Shown piece by piece: positions 1 through 8,747 of a stretch of DNA of 64,000 nucleotides. How positions within the stretch are numbered: position 1 is the first letter of the stretch; each line of letters begins with the position of its first letter. The notes below the pieces were generated by a model. The model was given only the letters and a program-made list of their open reading frames with translations. It was not told where the DNA came from and did not search any database. The position numbers and the translations under genes were made by a program. The DNA comes from Phytoamicus setariae (GTDB lineage: Bacteria; Pseudomonadota; Alphaproteobacteria; Rhizobiales; Rhizobiaceae), in the NCBI RefSeq assembly GCF_016722925.1, contig NZ_JAEQNC010000009.1, forward strand, positions 62,001 to 126,000, given 5' to 3'.

Positions 1-240
1 AGCTATCTTCATGAAGCGGAACCTATTTTGCCGCGGCCGCGTCTGTCAATTCATCGTCTGCACCCGCGTTGCGGTAATCTGAAACGCCGTTGGGTGGCGG
101 CGATTGACGCCCGACCGCCCGACCGCTATCTACCTCCCGCTTGCCCGACGAAACCGACTGCACTCGACAGCCGGAAGAGGCAGGACGCCACCCAGCTTGG
201 CCGCCACTCCAGGGAGATCATCTTGCCCCTCTCACCCGCC

Positions 241-1698
241 ATGAACCGGCACCTCAACGACGCCGGACTCTTCGCCAATCTCGAACGGATAGCCCATGCG
301 GGCCGCGACTGGCATGGACCTACCTTCGATATCTTCAATCCCTCCACCGGCGAATTGCTGGCGACATTGCCCGACATGGGTGTAGCCGAGACGAAGGACG
401 CGATCGATCGTGCCGTCGAAGGACAGCACGAGTGGGCAGCACTACCCGCCAAGGACAAGAGCGCGGTGATGCGCCGCTGGCACCAGCTGATCGTTGCACA
501 CACCGACGATCTCGCGGCAATCCTGACGGCCGAGATGGGCAAGCCGCTGGCCGAGGCGAAATCCGAAGTTTCGCATGCGGCCGCCTACATCCAGTGGTAC
601 GCGGAGGAAGCAAATCGAATCTATGGCGAGACGATCTCCGCCCCTTCCAATGACAGGCGCATGCTTGTCATCAAGCAGCCGGTTGGCGTCGTAGGCACCA
701 TCACGCCATGGAATTTTCCCGCATCGATGGTAGCCCGCAAGATTTCGCCGGCGCTCGCCGCCGGCTGCGCGATCGTGCTGAAGCCGGCCGAGCAGACACC
801 GCTGGTGGCAGGCGCGATGTTCGTGCTCGCCCAGCAGGCCGGTTTTCCCACCGGCGTTCTCAACCTGATCTACGCCTCGGAGGGAGCTGCCGTCGGCACC
901 GAGCTCTGCACGAATCAGAATGTCCGCAAGATCAGCTTCACCGGCTCGACCGAAGTCGGCCGGCTGCTGATGCGGCAATGTTCAGACCAGATCAAGAAAG
1001 TCAGTCTGGAACTCGGCGGCAATGCACCCTTCATCGTTTTCGATGATGCCGATATCGATGAAGCGGTCGATGGTGCGATCCAGGCAAAGTTCCGCAACGC
1101 CGGTCAGACCTGCGTTTCGGCCAACCGAATCTACGTCCAGTCTGCCGTCCACGACGAATTCGCCGAAAAGTTCGTGGCCCGCGTCGCCGAACTGAAGGTC
1201 GGCGACGGTTTCTCCCCCGGCATAACAATTGGCCCGATGATAGATGGCCACGCCATTGAAAAAATCGAGGCGCATGTGGCTGACGCCAAGGCCAAGGGCG
1301 GCGAAATTCGTTGCGGTGGTCATCGTATCGAAAATGTGGGAACTTTCTTTGAGCCCACGGTTCTGACCGGCATTACCCATGAGATGCGCGTCGCGCAGGA
1401 AGAAACGTTCGGCCCCCTCGCCCCGATCATCCGGTTCGAAGATGCCGACCAGGTCGTGCGTGAAGCCAACGATACTATCTATGGCCTGGCCGCCTATTTT
1501 TATGCGTCGAACCTGAAGCGCGTGTGGCGTGTCGCCGAAGCGCTCGAATACGGCATGGTCGGCATCAATACGGGCCGCATGTCCTCGGAGGCCGCCCCCT
1601 TCGGCGGCATGAAACAATCCGGGATCGGCCGGGAGGGTTCGCGCCACGGCCTCGAGGACTATCTCGAGATGAAATATCTCTGCATGGGCGGCATCTGA
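241..1698 (+). CDS. gabD: NAD(P)-dependent succinate-semialdehyde dehydrogenase
   Basis: A 485-residue aldehyde dehydrogenase, the usual length of GabD, which oxidises succinate semialdehyde to succinate in the cytoplasm (GABA and related degradation). Visible: TPWNFP near residue 156, the general-base Glu in LELGGN (about 257) and the catalytic Cys in GQTC (about 291). The frame is open back to 28, but the upstream part is Arg/Pro-rich and unlike the family. The start is ATG 241 or TTG 223; the TTG lies 6 nt after AGGGAG at 211-216, whereas the ATG has no well-spaced ribosome binding site. It converges on the kinase gene of the next operon. Another semialdehyde substrate cannot be excluded. 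Confidence 0.88.
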   Translation: MNRHLNDAGLFANLERIAHAGRDWHGPTFDIFNPSTGELLATLPDMGVAETKDAIDRAVEGQHEWAALPAKDKSAVMRRWHQLIVAHTDDLAAILTAEMGKPLAEAKSEVSHAAAYIQWYAEEANRIYGETISAPSNDRRMLVIKQPVGVVGTITPWNFPASMVARKISPALAAGCAIVLKPAEQTPLVAGAMFVLAQQAGFPTGVLNLIYASEGAAVGTELCTNQNVRKISFTGSTEVGRLLMRQCSDQIKKVSLELGGNAPFIVFDDADIDEAVDGAIQAKFRNAGQTCVSANRIYVQSAVHDEFAEKFVARVAELKVGDGFSPGITIGPMIDGHAIEKIEAHVADAKAKGGEIRCGGHRIENVGTFFEPTVLTGITHEMRVAQEETFGPLAPIIRFEDADQVVREANDTIYGLAAYFYASNLKRVWRVAEALEYGMVGINTGRMSSEAAPFGGMKQSGIGREGSRHGLEDYLEMKYLCMGGI

Positions 1699-1790
1699 TG
1701 ATGCCGCTCCACTGATGAACTTCCCGATATTTGGGGCAGTGTTTTCACGGCGTTAACATTAGGGCGCCGTGCAGCCTGTCCTAACCGGCG

Positions 1791-2726
1791 TCAGACCTGG
1801 CGCCGTGTATCGCGCCAGCGGCGGATCTCGTCATGGCTCGCCTTGCCGCCGCGCGGTCCGTGGACGGTGACCGAGCGGGAGGCCGCAGCAACGGCGAAGT
1901 CCAGTGCCTCGGCAAACGGCTGTCCCTGTGTCAGGCACCAGGTCAGGGTGCCGCCAAAGGTATCGCCTGCACCCGTCACATCAACCACTTCGACTGGAAA
2001 GCCCCCGGTACGCAGGATCGCCGATCCGTCGCTTGCTTCGGCGCCATCGGAAGCGAGCGTGCGCACGACCCACTCGATACCGGCGGCGCGCATCCAGTCG
2101 CCGATCGCGGACAGGTCATCATGGCCGAAGGCTGTCCGGAATCCCACCTGATTGAAGATGACCACCGCCGCACCGGTCAGATACGGCATGTCCTCTTGCC
2201 TGCAGCCACCCACGTCGAGATCGAAGATCGCCCGCCGACCATGTTTCCGCAGGTCGTCCAGCAACGCGGCCTGCGCCAGCACGCCGCTCCCGGTATCACA
2301 ACGCAAACGGCGGACACGATAGAGGGTGGTATAGAGAAAGCCCGGCTGGCGCAGCGCTTCAAGGCTTTCGAACGACAGCCACATCGGCTGATCGCCCATC
2401 TCGACAGTCAGGACGATATGCTCGCCGTCGACGAGGAAGATCAGGTTACGCGATTCCGGAATCGCGGGATCGGTGAGCATGTGACTGACGCCGACACCAT
2501 TATTACGAAGATCGGCGATTAGGCGCCGAGAGAGAAGGCTGTCGTTGAGCAGCGAGATGAATTGCGTCTCGCCTCCGAGCGCCGCGTGAACAACCGCGGC
2601 ATTGGCAATCGATCCGCCGATCTCTGCCGGCAGTTCGTTGACCATGCCCTTGTCGGCGCGGCCCGGCCAACGGTCGGCAGTGTAATACTCGTCGATCGCG
2701 ACGTCGCCGATGAAGAAGGCGGTCAT
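1791..2726 (-). CDS. PfkB-family carbohydrate/nucleoside kinase
   Basis: A 311-residue ribokinase/PfkB-type kinase. The C-terminal signature DVTGAGDTFGG holds the catalytic Asp and the anion hole. The N-terminal half carries the typical GGSIANAAV stretch. The start at 2726 (MTAFFIGD) overlaps the preceding AllA-like gene by 4 nt (ATGA), so it is the last gene of the seven-gene minus-strand operon. The phosphorylated substrate is unknown; a sugar or nucleoside-like compound brought in by the operon's importer is the natural guess. Confidence 0.8.
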   Translation of the reverse strand: MTAFFIGDVAIDEYYTADRWPGRADKGMVNELPAEIGGSIANAAVVHAALGGETQFISLLNDSLLSRRLIADLRNNGVGVSHMLTDPAIPESRNLIFLVDGEHIVLTVEMGDQPMWLSFESLEALRQPGFLYTTLYRVRRLRCDTGSGVLAQAALLDDLRKHGRRAIFDLDVGGCRQEDMPYLTGAAVVIFNQVGFRTAFGHDDLSAIGDWMRAAGIEWVVRTLASDGAEASDGSAILRTGGFPVEVVDVTGAGDTFGGTLTWCLTQGQPFAEALDFAVAAASRSVTVHGPRGGKASHDEIRRWRDTRRQV

Positions 2727-3247
2727 GTGGACTGCCCATCGGTTGCTTCGACGCGAACCGTCAGCGGACCGTCCTCCACGGACACCCAGGGGCTCACCTC
2801 CAGACCGCACATCGCCATCCAGAAATAGGGCGTCGGGTTGGCGGCGCCCCGGCACGCATCGTGCCACACGCCGCGCTTCATCACGACGACCTGCCCAGGC
2901 GAGATGACAAAGGCCTCAATCTCATGACGGCGCGGCGCTGTCGCATCCGATGCCGGCGCCACCGCCAGCACCACCGGCTCGCCCGCACAGAAGAGCGCTT
3001 CCTCGGTCTTGTGGTGCCGTTCCATCTGCGCACAGTCCCAAGGGGCGGCGCCACCGCGCGTCATCCCGAGATGGCCGCTGCCTGATATCAGCGGCGTTGC
3101 CGTGAATCCGTCGGTCCAGCCGTCGCCCTTGGTCCAGATCACCTGGGGATCGCTGTCCCCCAGAAGGTCGTAGACCGTGCCGAAGCGAGCGAAATTTTCG
3201 GCTGTCGCTGGCTGCGCGACGATATGATCCGGAACCGGAATGCTCAT
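2723..3247 (-). CDS. ureidoglycolate lyase (AllA)-like cupin
   Basis: A 174-residue protein resembling the ureidoglycolate lyase family: ERHHKTEEALFC, then VISPGQVVVMKRGVWHDAC, the beta-strand pattern of AllA cupins with conserved His residues. AllA splits ureidoglycolate into glyoxylate and urea. No other allantoin genes are nearby, and it sits between a BtpA-family gene and a PfkB kinase with 4-nt overlaps on both sides, so it may act on a different substrate. The family assignment is fairly secure; the reaction is not. Confidence 0.65.
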   Translation of the reverse strand: MSIPVPDHIVAQPATAENFARFGTVYDLLGDSDPQVIWTKGDGWTDGFTATPLISGSGHLGMTRGGAAPWDCAQMERHHKTEEALFCAGEPVVLAVAPASDATAPRRHEIEAFVISPGQVVVMKRGVWHDACRGAANPTPYFWMAMCGLEVSPWVSVEDGPLTVRVEATDGQST

Positions 3248-3984
3248 AGTGCGCTCCGCACCGATCGAACGGCGCTCATCAGGCGTGCGACATGGCGCGC
3301 ATCCACCTGGCCCGTATCCTTATGGTCATGCTTGAACCAGCTCCCGACGATCGCCCCATCGGCGATGGACAATTGCTCGGCGGCATTGCTTTCCGTCAGG
3401 CCGGCACCGATCACCAGCGGTACGGCACCACCAGTGGCGGCCCGGAAGCGTGCTACCTTGTCCATGTCGGTCGGCTGTCCCGTTGCATCCGATGTTACCA
3501 CCAGCGCATCACAACGCTCGGCCCCGATCCGGACGTCCACTTCTTCGGACCGCCCAGAGAGGACCGGCTGATACTTGAAGCGTACCCCGCCCAAAAGAAG
3601 CACCGGCACATCGACCCGCCTGGTCGCCATCTCTTCGGCAAACGGCACGTCGGCTTCCGGCGTCAAGTGGCCGGCTACGGAATCGATCTGAATGAACTGC
3701 ACCGGGTATTGCTTTGCGAGCTTATAGGCCCGCGCGCTGTCGCGCAGTACGTTGACCCCGATCCGCGCACCGAGGCCGAGGCCACACAGATGCTCCAACA
3801 CCCGTTCGACATCGTCCGCGTCGCCGAAGTAGTTTTCGACGACCAGCGCATCGACGCCCTCTCCACTCATGATGCGGGCTTCTTCCACGGCTTGCGCAAG
3901 CTTGGCTTCGCGGCTCTCGCCTGCCAGATGCAGCATTCCTAGAATGGGCTTGGGGGTAGTAAAAATATCGCCGAAACGGCTCAT
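3244..3984 (-). CDS. BtpA/SgcQ family TIM-barrel protein
   Basis: A 246-residue protein starting MSRFGDIF at 3984; the open frame extends upstream only into Arg-rich sequence. It has the BtpA family features: GMLHLAG near the N-terminus, VDALVVENYFGD, and GARIGVNVLRD. BtpA was first linked to photosystem I in cyanobacteria, while SgcQ belongs to a sugar-utilisation operon in E. coli; the chemistry is unsettled. It overlaps the GntR gene upstream and the AllA-like gene downstream by 4 nt each, so translation is coupled. A catabolic aldolase/lyase-like role is an inference. Confidence 0.75.
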   Translation of the reverse strand: MSRFGDIFTTPKPILGMLHLAGESREAKLAQAVEEARIMSGEGVDALVVENYFGDADDVERVLEHLCGLGLGARIGVNVLRDSARAYKLAKQYPVQFIQIDSVAGHLTPEADVPFAEEMATRRVDVPVLLLGGVRFKYQPVLSGRSEEVDVRIGAERCDALVVTSDATGQPTDMDKVARFRAATGGAVPLVIGAGLTESNAAEQLSIADGAIVGSWFKHDHKDTGQVDARHVARLMSAVRSVRSAL

Positions 3985-4811
3985 GTCTCTTCTCCTGCGC
4001 CGCGCGCCGGGGACAGTTGCGCTGTATCGCGCCCCCACCGCGTTGCAAATTTCATTTGGACCGCCGGCGAATAGACAATCGACGTGCGCTCCACCAATCG
4101 GTCGTCGCCATCAAGAACGTCGCCGCTCGCGCAGAGGTAACCCGGGACCTCGGGTGCCGTTGCGAAGACCTCCCTCAATTGGTCGGATGGCGGCACGACC
4201 GTCAGCAGAAGCTCCGATCGCAAGGGATGGCGGTTGTAATCGCGGCGCAGCACTTCATAGAGGGACTGCGCCGCGAAATCGTAGCGCTCGATGCCGGGGT
4301 AATGACCGAGGTCCAGCCTCGATGTGTCGACATTGAGCCAGCTGGTCGCCTCGTTGCTGGCCAGTCCGCGTGCACGAACCAGCAGCAACTCGCCGTTTTC
4401 AACCCGGTGTTCCAGCACCCGCGTGACCGGGCGCTGGCCTTGCCGGCGCGCCAATTCCGTGAAACTGCCGAAGTTCCAGATATTGTGGCTGATAGGGCGA
4501 TGCGAGACGATGGTTCCACGCCCGCGAACCTGCTGGACCAGGCCTTCCGACACCAGAAGTGACATTGCGTTGCGAACCGTCGTCCGGGCAATGCCGAACT
4601 GGTCGCGCATCTGGTTCTCCGAGGGGATCGACTCCCCTTCGGCGAAATCACCACTCAGGATAGCGGCGCGCAATGCCCGATAGAGCTGCCGGTAGAGCTG
4701 CTCACCGGAATACTGGTCGAGTTGCAACTGGTGGAGCCTGGCATCGGACGGCGGGGCTTCGGCGGATTGCGCATCAGGGACGGATGAATTGGTCAAGGCA
4801 GGCTCCGGCAT
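3981..4811 (-). CDS. GntR family transcriptional regulator (UTRA type)
   Basis: A 276-residue regulator. An unusual 35-residue acidic/Ser-rich leader precedes the winged helix (YRQLYRALRAAILSGDFAEG, then PSENQMRDQFGIARTTVRNAM), followed by a UTRA-type ligand domain ending with the typical ERTSIVYSP strand. It lies inside the operon, 7 nt after the solute-binding protein gene and overlapping the BtpA gene by 4 nt, so it probably senses an intermediate of this pathway and controls its own operon. A candidate operator is the inverted repeat at 7414-7431. Confidence 0.85.
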   Translation of the reverse strand: MPEPALTNSSVPDAQSAEAPPSDARLHQLQLDQYSGEQLYRQLYRALRAAILSGDFAEGESIPSENQMRDQFGIARTTVRNAMSLLVSEGLVQQVRGRGTIVSHRPISHNIWNFGSFTELARRQGQRPVTRVLEHRVENGELLLVRARGLASNEATSWLNVDTSRLDLGHYPGIERYDFAAQSLYEVLRRDYNRHPLRSELLLTVVPPSDQLREVFATAPEVPGYLCASGDVLDGDDRLVERTSIVYSPAVQMKFATRWGRDTAQLSPARGAGEET

Positions 4812-4818
4812 GGATCCG

Positions 4819-5682
4819 TTATTTCGTTGTTCCGTTTATCTTGAACTCTTCCACGCCGGCTTGCGCCAGACCATAACGATCAAGAATCTGTGCATAGGTG
4901 CCATCCGCCTTCATGGCGTTGAGTGCGCCCAGAACAGCGTCGCGCAGCCCGGTGTTCGGTTTGGCGAAGGCGATACCGTAGTGATTGACGTCGCCGGGCT
5001 TGCCGATCTGGTAGAACTTGCCCGGTTCCTGCTTCATCAGGTCCAGAAGACCTTCTAGGCCGATGATCGAGGCCTGCGCGCGTCCCTGGCGGATCTGCAT
5101 GATATGCTCGGCCTGTGTCGGGATCTGGATGACCGTTATCGGCTTGTCGGCTGCACAAATCGACTTGCCCATGTCTTCCGCCCAGGTGACCCAGCTCGTT
5201 CCGGTCGCGACCGCGACGGTCTTGCCGCAAAGATCGGTTTCAACCTTGATCTCGGCCTCGTGCTCAACGGAAGAATAGAAGACGTTGCCAGTCTGGAAGT
5301 AGTCGATGAAATCCAGCTGCGTCTGGCGCTCGACCTTGTCGGAGAAGGCCGTAATGATCATGTCCCCGCGACCGGTGACGATCTGCGGAATAAGCTGCGG
5401 GAACTCGACGTTCTGGAACTCTGCCGTAAGGCCGAGACGCTCGGCGATCGCCTTGGCAAGGTCGATATCGAAACCCTTGAGTTCCGTGGACCCGGCATCG
5501 TTGTATTCCATTGGCGGATAGGCAAGGCTGATCGTGACGTTCAGCTTGCCGGCGCTGCGCACAGCTTCCGGCACGGCTGCGGCCAGTTTTTCGTCGGCGG
5601 CCGCATGCGCCACGCCGCTCAAAGCGACGCTCATGAGTGCGATCGAGGCAAGCCCCCGGACCATCGGTAGCAATTGTTTCAT
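4819..5682 (-). CDS. family-3 (polar amino acid type) ABC substrate-binding protein
   Basis: A 287-residue periplasmic binding protein. A Sec signal peptide (MKQLLPMVRGLASIALMSVALSGVAHA) is followed by the family-3 fold: SLAYPPMEYND, GFDIDLAKAIAERLGL, then DFIDYF and VATGTSW. It captures the ligand for the permease and ATPase encoded just upstream. The surrounding kinase, AllA-like and BtpA genes make a plain amino acid a less likely ligand than a modified or heterocyclic compound, but the sequence does not identify it. Confidence 0.85.
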   Translation of the reverse strand: MKQLLPMVRGLASIALMSVALSGVAHAAADEKLAAAVPEAVRSAGKLNVTISLAYPPMEYNDAGSTELKGFDIDLAKAIAERLGLTAEFQNVEFPQLIPQIVTGRGDMIITAFSDKVERQTQLDFIDYFQTGNVFYSSVEHEAEIKVETDLCGKTVAVATGTSWVTWAEDMGKSICAADKPITVIQIPTQAEHIMQIRQGRAQASIIGLEGLLDLMKQEPGKFYQIGKPGDVNHYGIAFAKPNTGLRDAVLGALNAMKADGTYAQILDRYGLAQAGVEEFKINGTTK

Positions 5683-5715
5683 TTTACTCTCTCTCCCATT
5701 GTGAGTTGTGAATTT

Positions 5716-6480
5716 TCAGGACAGCACGCGGCTGAGGAATGTGCGCACGCGCGAGTCGGAAGGATTGCTCAGGACCTGCCCGGGCGCTCCCATTTCGCGG
5801 ATTTCGCCGTCGATCATCACCACGACCCGATCGGCGACCTCGCGAGCGAAACCAATTTCATGCGTAACGACGATCATCGTGGTCCCCCCGCGGGCCAAGT
5901 TGCGCATGACCTCCAGCACCTCGCCGACGAGCTCCGGATCCAGCGCGCTGGTCGGCTCGTCGAACAGCATCACGCGCGGCTCCATGGCCAGCGCTCGGGC
6001 GATGGCGACGCGTTGCTTCTGGCCACCCGAGAGCTGCGACGGATAGCTCGATGCCTTGCCGGCCATGCCGACTTGTTCCAGCAGTTCCATCGCGCGCGCT
6101 TCCGCTGCAGCACGACGCAGTCCACGAACGACCATCGGCCCTTCGATGACATTGCCCAGCACGGTGCGGTGCGCAAAGAGATTGAAGTGCTGGAACACCA
6201 TTCCCAGCTGGCTCTGCTGGGCGCGCAGATGGCGGATGGAGAGCTCTTGCAGCACATTGCCATGCAGCTCGTATCCCATGATCGCGCCATCGACCCAGAC
6301 GTAACCGTTATCGGGCACTTCAAGATGATTGATGCAGCGCAGGAACGTGCTCTTGCCACTTCCCGATGGACCGAGGATGCAAAGCACCTCACCATTTTCG
6401 ACTTCGAGATCCAGGCCTTTCAACACCTCGAGGCGACCAAAACTTTTGCGGACTCCGACCGCCTTGACTGCGAGACTCAT
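5716..6480 (-). CDS. amino-acid-type ABC transporter ATP-binding protein
   Basis: A 254-residue ATPase of the GlnQ/HisP class. Walker A is GPSGSGKST, the Q-loop lies in QLGMVFQHFNLF, the signature is LSGGQKQR and Walker B is VMLFDEPTSALDPE followed by the H-loop in VTHEIGF. It energises import by the adjacent permease and binding protein. Its start overlaps the permease stop by 4 nt. Confidence 0.92.
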   Translation of the reverse strand: MSLAVKAVGVRKSFGRLEVLKGLDLEVENGEVLCILGPSGSGKSTFLRCINHLEVPDNGYVWVDGAIMGYELHGNVLQELSIRHLRAQQSQLGMVFQHFNLFAHRTVLGNVIEGPMVVRGLRRAAAEARAMELLEQVGMAGKASSYPSQLSGGQKQRVAIARALAMEPRVMLFDEPTSALDPELVGEVLEVMRNLARGGTTMIVVTHEIGFAREVADRVVVMIDGEIREMGAPGQVLSNPSDSRVRTFLSRVLS

Positions 6481-7403
6481 GCTTCTCCCTCAACAGCAGG
6501 GCGCCGTGCCCAGGACTTGAACCATTGCTTGCCCGCCGGAGCGGTGGCAGCGTCGCGACCGAAATGCCGCTCAAGATAATATTGCCCGATTGACAGAACC
6601 GTGGTTCCGAGCAGGTACCAGGTGGCGCAGACGAACAGGAGCTCGATCACAGCGCCGTTGATGAAATAGATCCGCTGGGCGGCGTTCAGCATTTCACCCA
6701 TCGCAATCGTGGCGGCGAGCGAAGAAAACTTGAGCATCCCGATGGCGCTGTTGCCGAGAACCGGAAGGATCAGCCTCAGCGTCTGCGGCAGGATAATGCG
6801 CCGCATTGTCTGAGCGGGAGTCATACCAAGCGTGTGAGCCGCTTCCTTCTGGCCGCGATCAACAGATCCGATACCGCCGCGCACGACTTCCGTCAGGTAC
6901 GACCCCTCATTGACGCCCAGCCCGAGGACCGCGGCCACGAAAGGAGTCACGACATCGACCATCCGTTCGTCGATCAGGCCAGGAATATAGAGGCGCGGAA
7001 AAACCAACCCGATATTGAACCAGATAAGTAGCTGCAGCAGCACCGGCGTGCCGCGGAAAATCCAGACATAGAGCCAGGCAGCAAAGCGCAGGATCGGGTT
7101 CTCGGACAGCCGCATGATGCCGAAGGCAAAGCCCAGCGCCACGCCGAGTGCGAGCGCGCAGGCCGAGATCAATAGGGTCCAGCCGAAACCGGTGATGATC
7201 ACGCGGGCCGTCAGGAACTCGCCGACCACATCCCATCGGATTTGCCCGATCGCAAATGCGCGAACCACCAGCGCCAGAAGAACCAGGACGATCGCGCCGC
7301 TAATCCAGCGGCCAGGGTGACGCAAGCGGCGCACGGAGAGGGTCGCTACCGACAGATCCGGAGCTTGTGCCGAGGAAGGAGATGAGGTGTTCATTCGTGT
7401 CAT
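6477..7403 (-). CDS. amino-acid-type ABC transporter permease
   Basis: An inner-membrane permease of the HisM/GlnP family, about 308 residues. Several hydrophobic segments surround the EAA loop EAAHTLGMTPAQTMRRIILPQTLR. It has an N-terminal extension of about 45 residues before the first membrane segment. It is the first gene of the minus-strand operon. Start choice is uncertain: TTG 7412, ATG 7403 and ATG 7394 are all in frame and none has a strong ribosome binding site. Only one permease is present, so it probably forms a homodimer. Confidence 0.88.
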   Translation of the reverse strand: MTRMNTSSPSSAQAPDLSVATLSVRRLRHPGRWISGAIVLVLLALVVRAFAIGQIRWDVVGEFLTARVIITGFGWTLLISACALALGVALGFAFGIMRLSENPILRFAAWLYVWIFRGTPVLLQLLIWFNIGLVFPRLYIPGLIDERMVDVVTPFVAAVLGLGVNEGSYLTEVVRGGIGSVDRGQKEAAHTLGMTPAQTMRRIILPQTLRLILPVLGNSAIGMLKFSSLAATIAMGEMLNAAQRIYFINGAVIELLFVCATWYLLGTTVLSIGQYYLERHFGRDAATAPAGKQWFKSWARRPAVEGEA

Positions 7404-7413
7404 GACGCTCAAA

Positions 7414-7431
7414 TGTAGGGTTAGGCCTACA
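7414..7431. promoter_or_regulatory. inverted repeat upstream of ABC operon, candidate GntR operator
   Basis: TGTAGG and CCTACA flank a 6-nt spacer directly in front of the first gene of the seven-gene operon, where an autoregulating GntR protein would bind. The rest of 7432-7694 has no gene that I can support. Confidence 0.35.
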
Positions 7432-7694
7432 ACTTACTAGCCACGATATATGACCGTGTCAAGCGGCGGATCACAAGTTCATGGTTTTGGGAACAGCCAT
7501 CCCGATGTAACAGGGGAAACCTGCCGGCGGGCGCACAGGTGTGCCGATGGTAAATTCATGGGACGACGTGCCGACGTCCATGCCGAAGTCACTTCGGACA
7601 AGATTCTTGGCGTGATGGTGCGCGGCGACTACGGCGTAGACCTGTTTCGATGATCTCATGCATGCCACAGACGATGTGGCATCAACCCTGATCG

Positions 7695-8714
7695 CTAGGG
7701 AGCATCCCGTTCGATGGAATTCGCTCTGGATTTTGTGCGCAACGTTGTCGGCGTCATCCCGAAGTTCTCTCGGAACTTCCTGCAAAAATGGGAGCTGTTC
7801 TCGAACCCGACGTCAAGCGCAATCTCGATCAACGACTTGGAGGTACGCTCGACGAGAAATATCGCCTTGTTCATGCGGATCTTTGTATAGGCCGCGGCAG
7901 GCGAGGTGCCGGTCTTTTCATGGAAAAGGCGTTCGAGTTGGCGGCGCGAGAGACCGACATTCTCGGCGATCCTGTCAATTCCAATCTTTTCGTCGATATT
8001 CTGCTCCATGTAAAGCAGCGTCGCCTTGATACGAGGATCGTTCTGCATCGGCAATGTGATCGGCATCCGACTTTGCAACTCACTGCCTTCGCGCCAGCGC
8101 TCGACCTGCAGAATTTCGAGCGCATTCTTCTCGGCACTTACACCCACATGCCGCCTGACCAGCAATGCAGCCATGTCGGCAACCGCACTGCCGCCAGCGC
8201 AGGTAATGATGCCCTTGTCCTCCACGAACAGACGATGCGACGTCAGCCGGATCTGCGGAAACCGTGCCTTGAATTCTTCGTGGTGCAGCCAGCTGACACA
8301 GGCCAGCCTGTCACGCAACAACCCGGCCCCGGCAAGAATGAAGCTGCCAGTGCAGACACCGATGATCGGGACCTTCTTTTTCGACGCGTCGTGCAGAAAG
8401 GCAATCGTATCGCGATCCAGAGGCTCCTCGACATTGAGCAGGCCTCCGACGACGGCAATGTAGTCGAAACGCTCGGGATCACCCAGCCGTGCAGTGGGCG
8501 ACACCTGGATGCCGCTGCTCGACTTGATCATATGCGCATCGGCGCTGATCACGTCCCAGTCGCAGAGCACCCTGCCCGAGCGGTCTTCAACATCGCTTGC
8601 AAGCCTCAGCGTATCGACAAACAGCGAAAATGCGCTCAGCGTGAAATGCCGGGCGAGAATGAAGCCGACCCTGAGTGCCGGTTTTGCCGGCGCGGACGCA
8701 TCGATTTTTGCCAC
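7695..8714 (-). CDS. GlxA-type AraC family transcriptional regulator
   Basis: A 339-residue regulator. The N-terminal DJ-1/PfpI-like domain has the nucleophile-elbow-like GVCTGSFILAGAGLL. The C-terminal AraC domain has two helix-turn-helices (IDRIAENVGLSRRQLERLF and IEIALDVGFENSSHFCRKF). Such proteins often control amine, carnitine or glycine-betaine use. It lies 33 bp after the ATPase gene of the polyamine-type importer, on the same strand, so it is likely co-transcribed and controls that operon. Confidence 0.85.
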   Translation of the reverse strand: MAKIDASAPAKPALRVGFILARHFTLSAFSLFVDTLRLASDVEDRSGRVLCDWDVISADAHMIKSSSGIQVSPTARLGDPERFDYIAVVGGLLNVEEPLDRDTIAFLHDASKKKVPIIGVCTGSFILAGAGLLRDRLACVSWLHHEEFKARFPQIRLTSHRLFVEDKGIITCAGGSAVADMAALLVRRHVGVSAEKNALEILQVERWREGSELQSRMPITLPMQNDPRIKATLLYMEQNIDEKIGIDRIAENVGLSRRQLERLFHEKTGTSPAAAYTKIRMNKAIFLVERTSKSLIEIALDVGFENSSHFCRKFRENFGMTPTTLRTKSRANSIERDAP

Positions 8715-8747
8715 GTAAGCTCCGTATTGGATCCAGGTTGAGCCGGA

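Noticed and set aside
28-240. Upstream extension of the aldehyde dehydrogenase frame by 71 residues
   Set aside because: The residues are Arg/Pro-rich with no family similarity; a normal-length enzyme starts at 223 or 241.
1746-1771. CACGGCG/CGCCGTG repeat as a terminator between gabD and the PfkB gene
   Set aside because: Only 7 bp with a 12-nt loop and no T-run on either strand; too weak to call.
7450-7785. Small open frames on both strands between the GlxA-type regulator and the amino-acid-type operon
   Set aside because: No ribosome binding site, no protein-like pattern, and they overlap each other and the regulator's 3' end.
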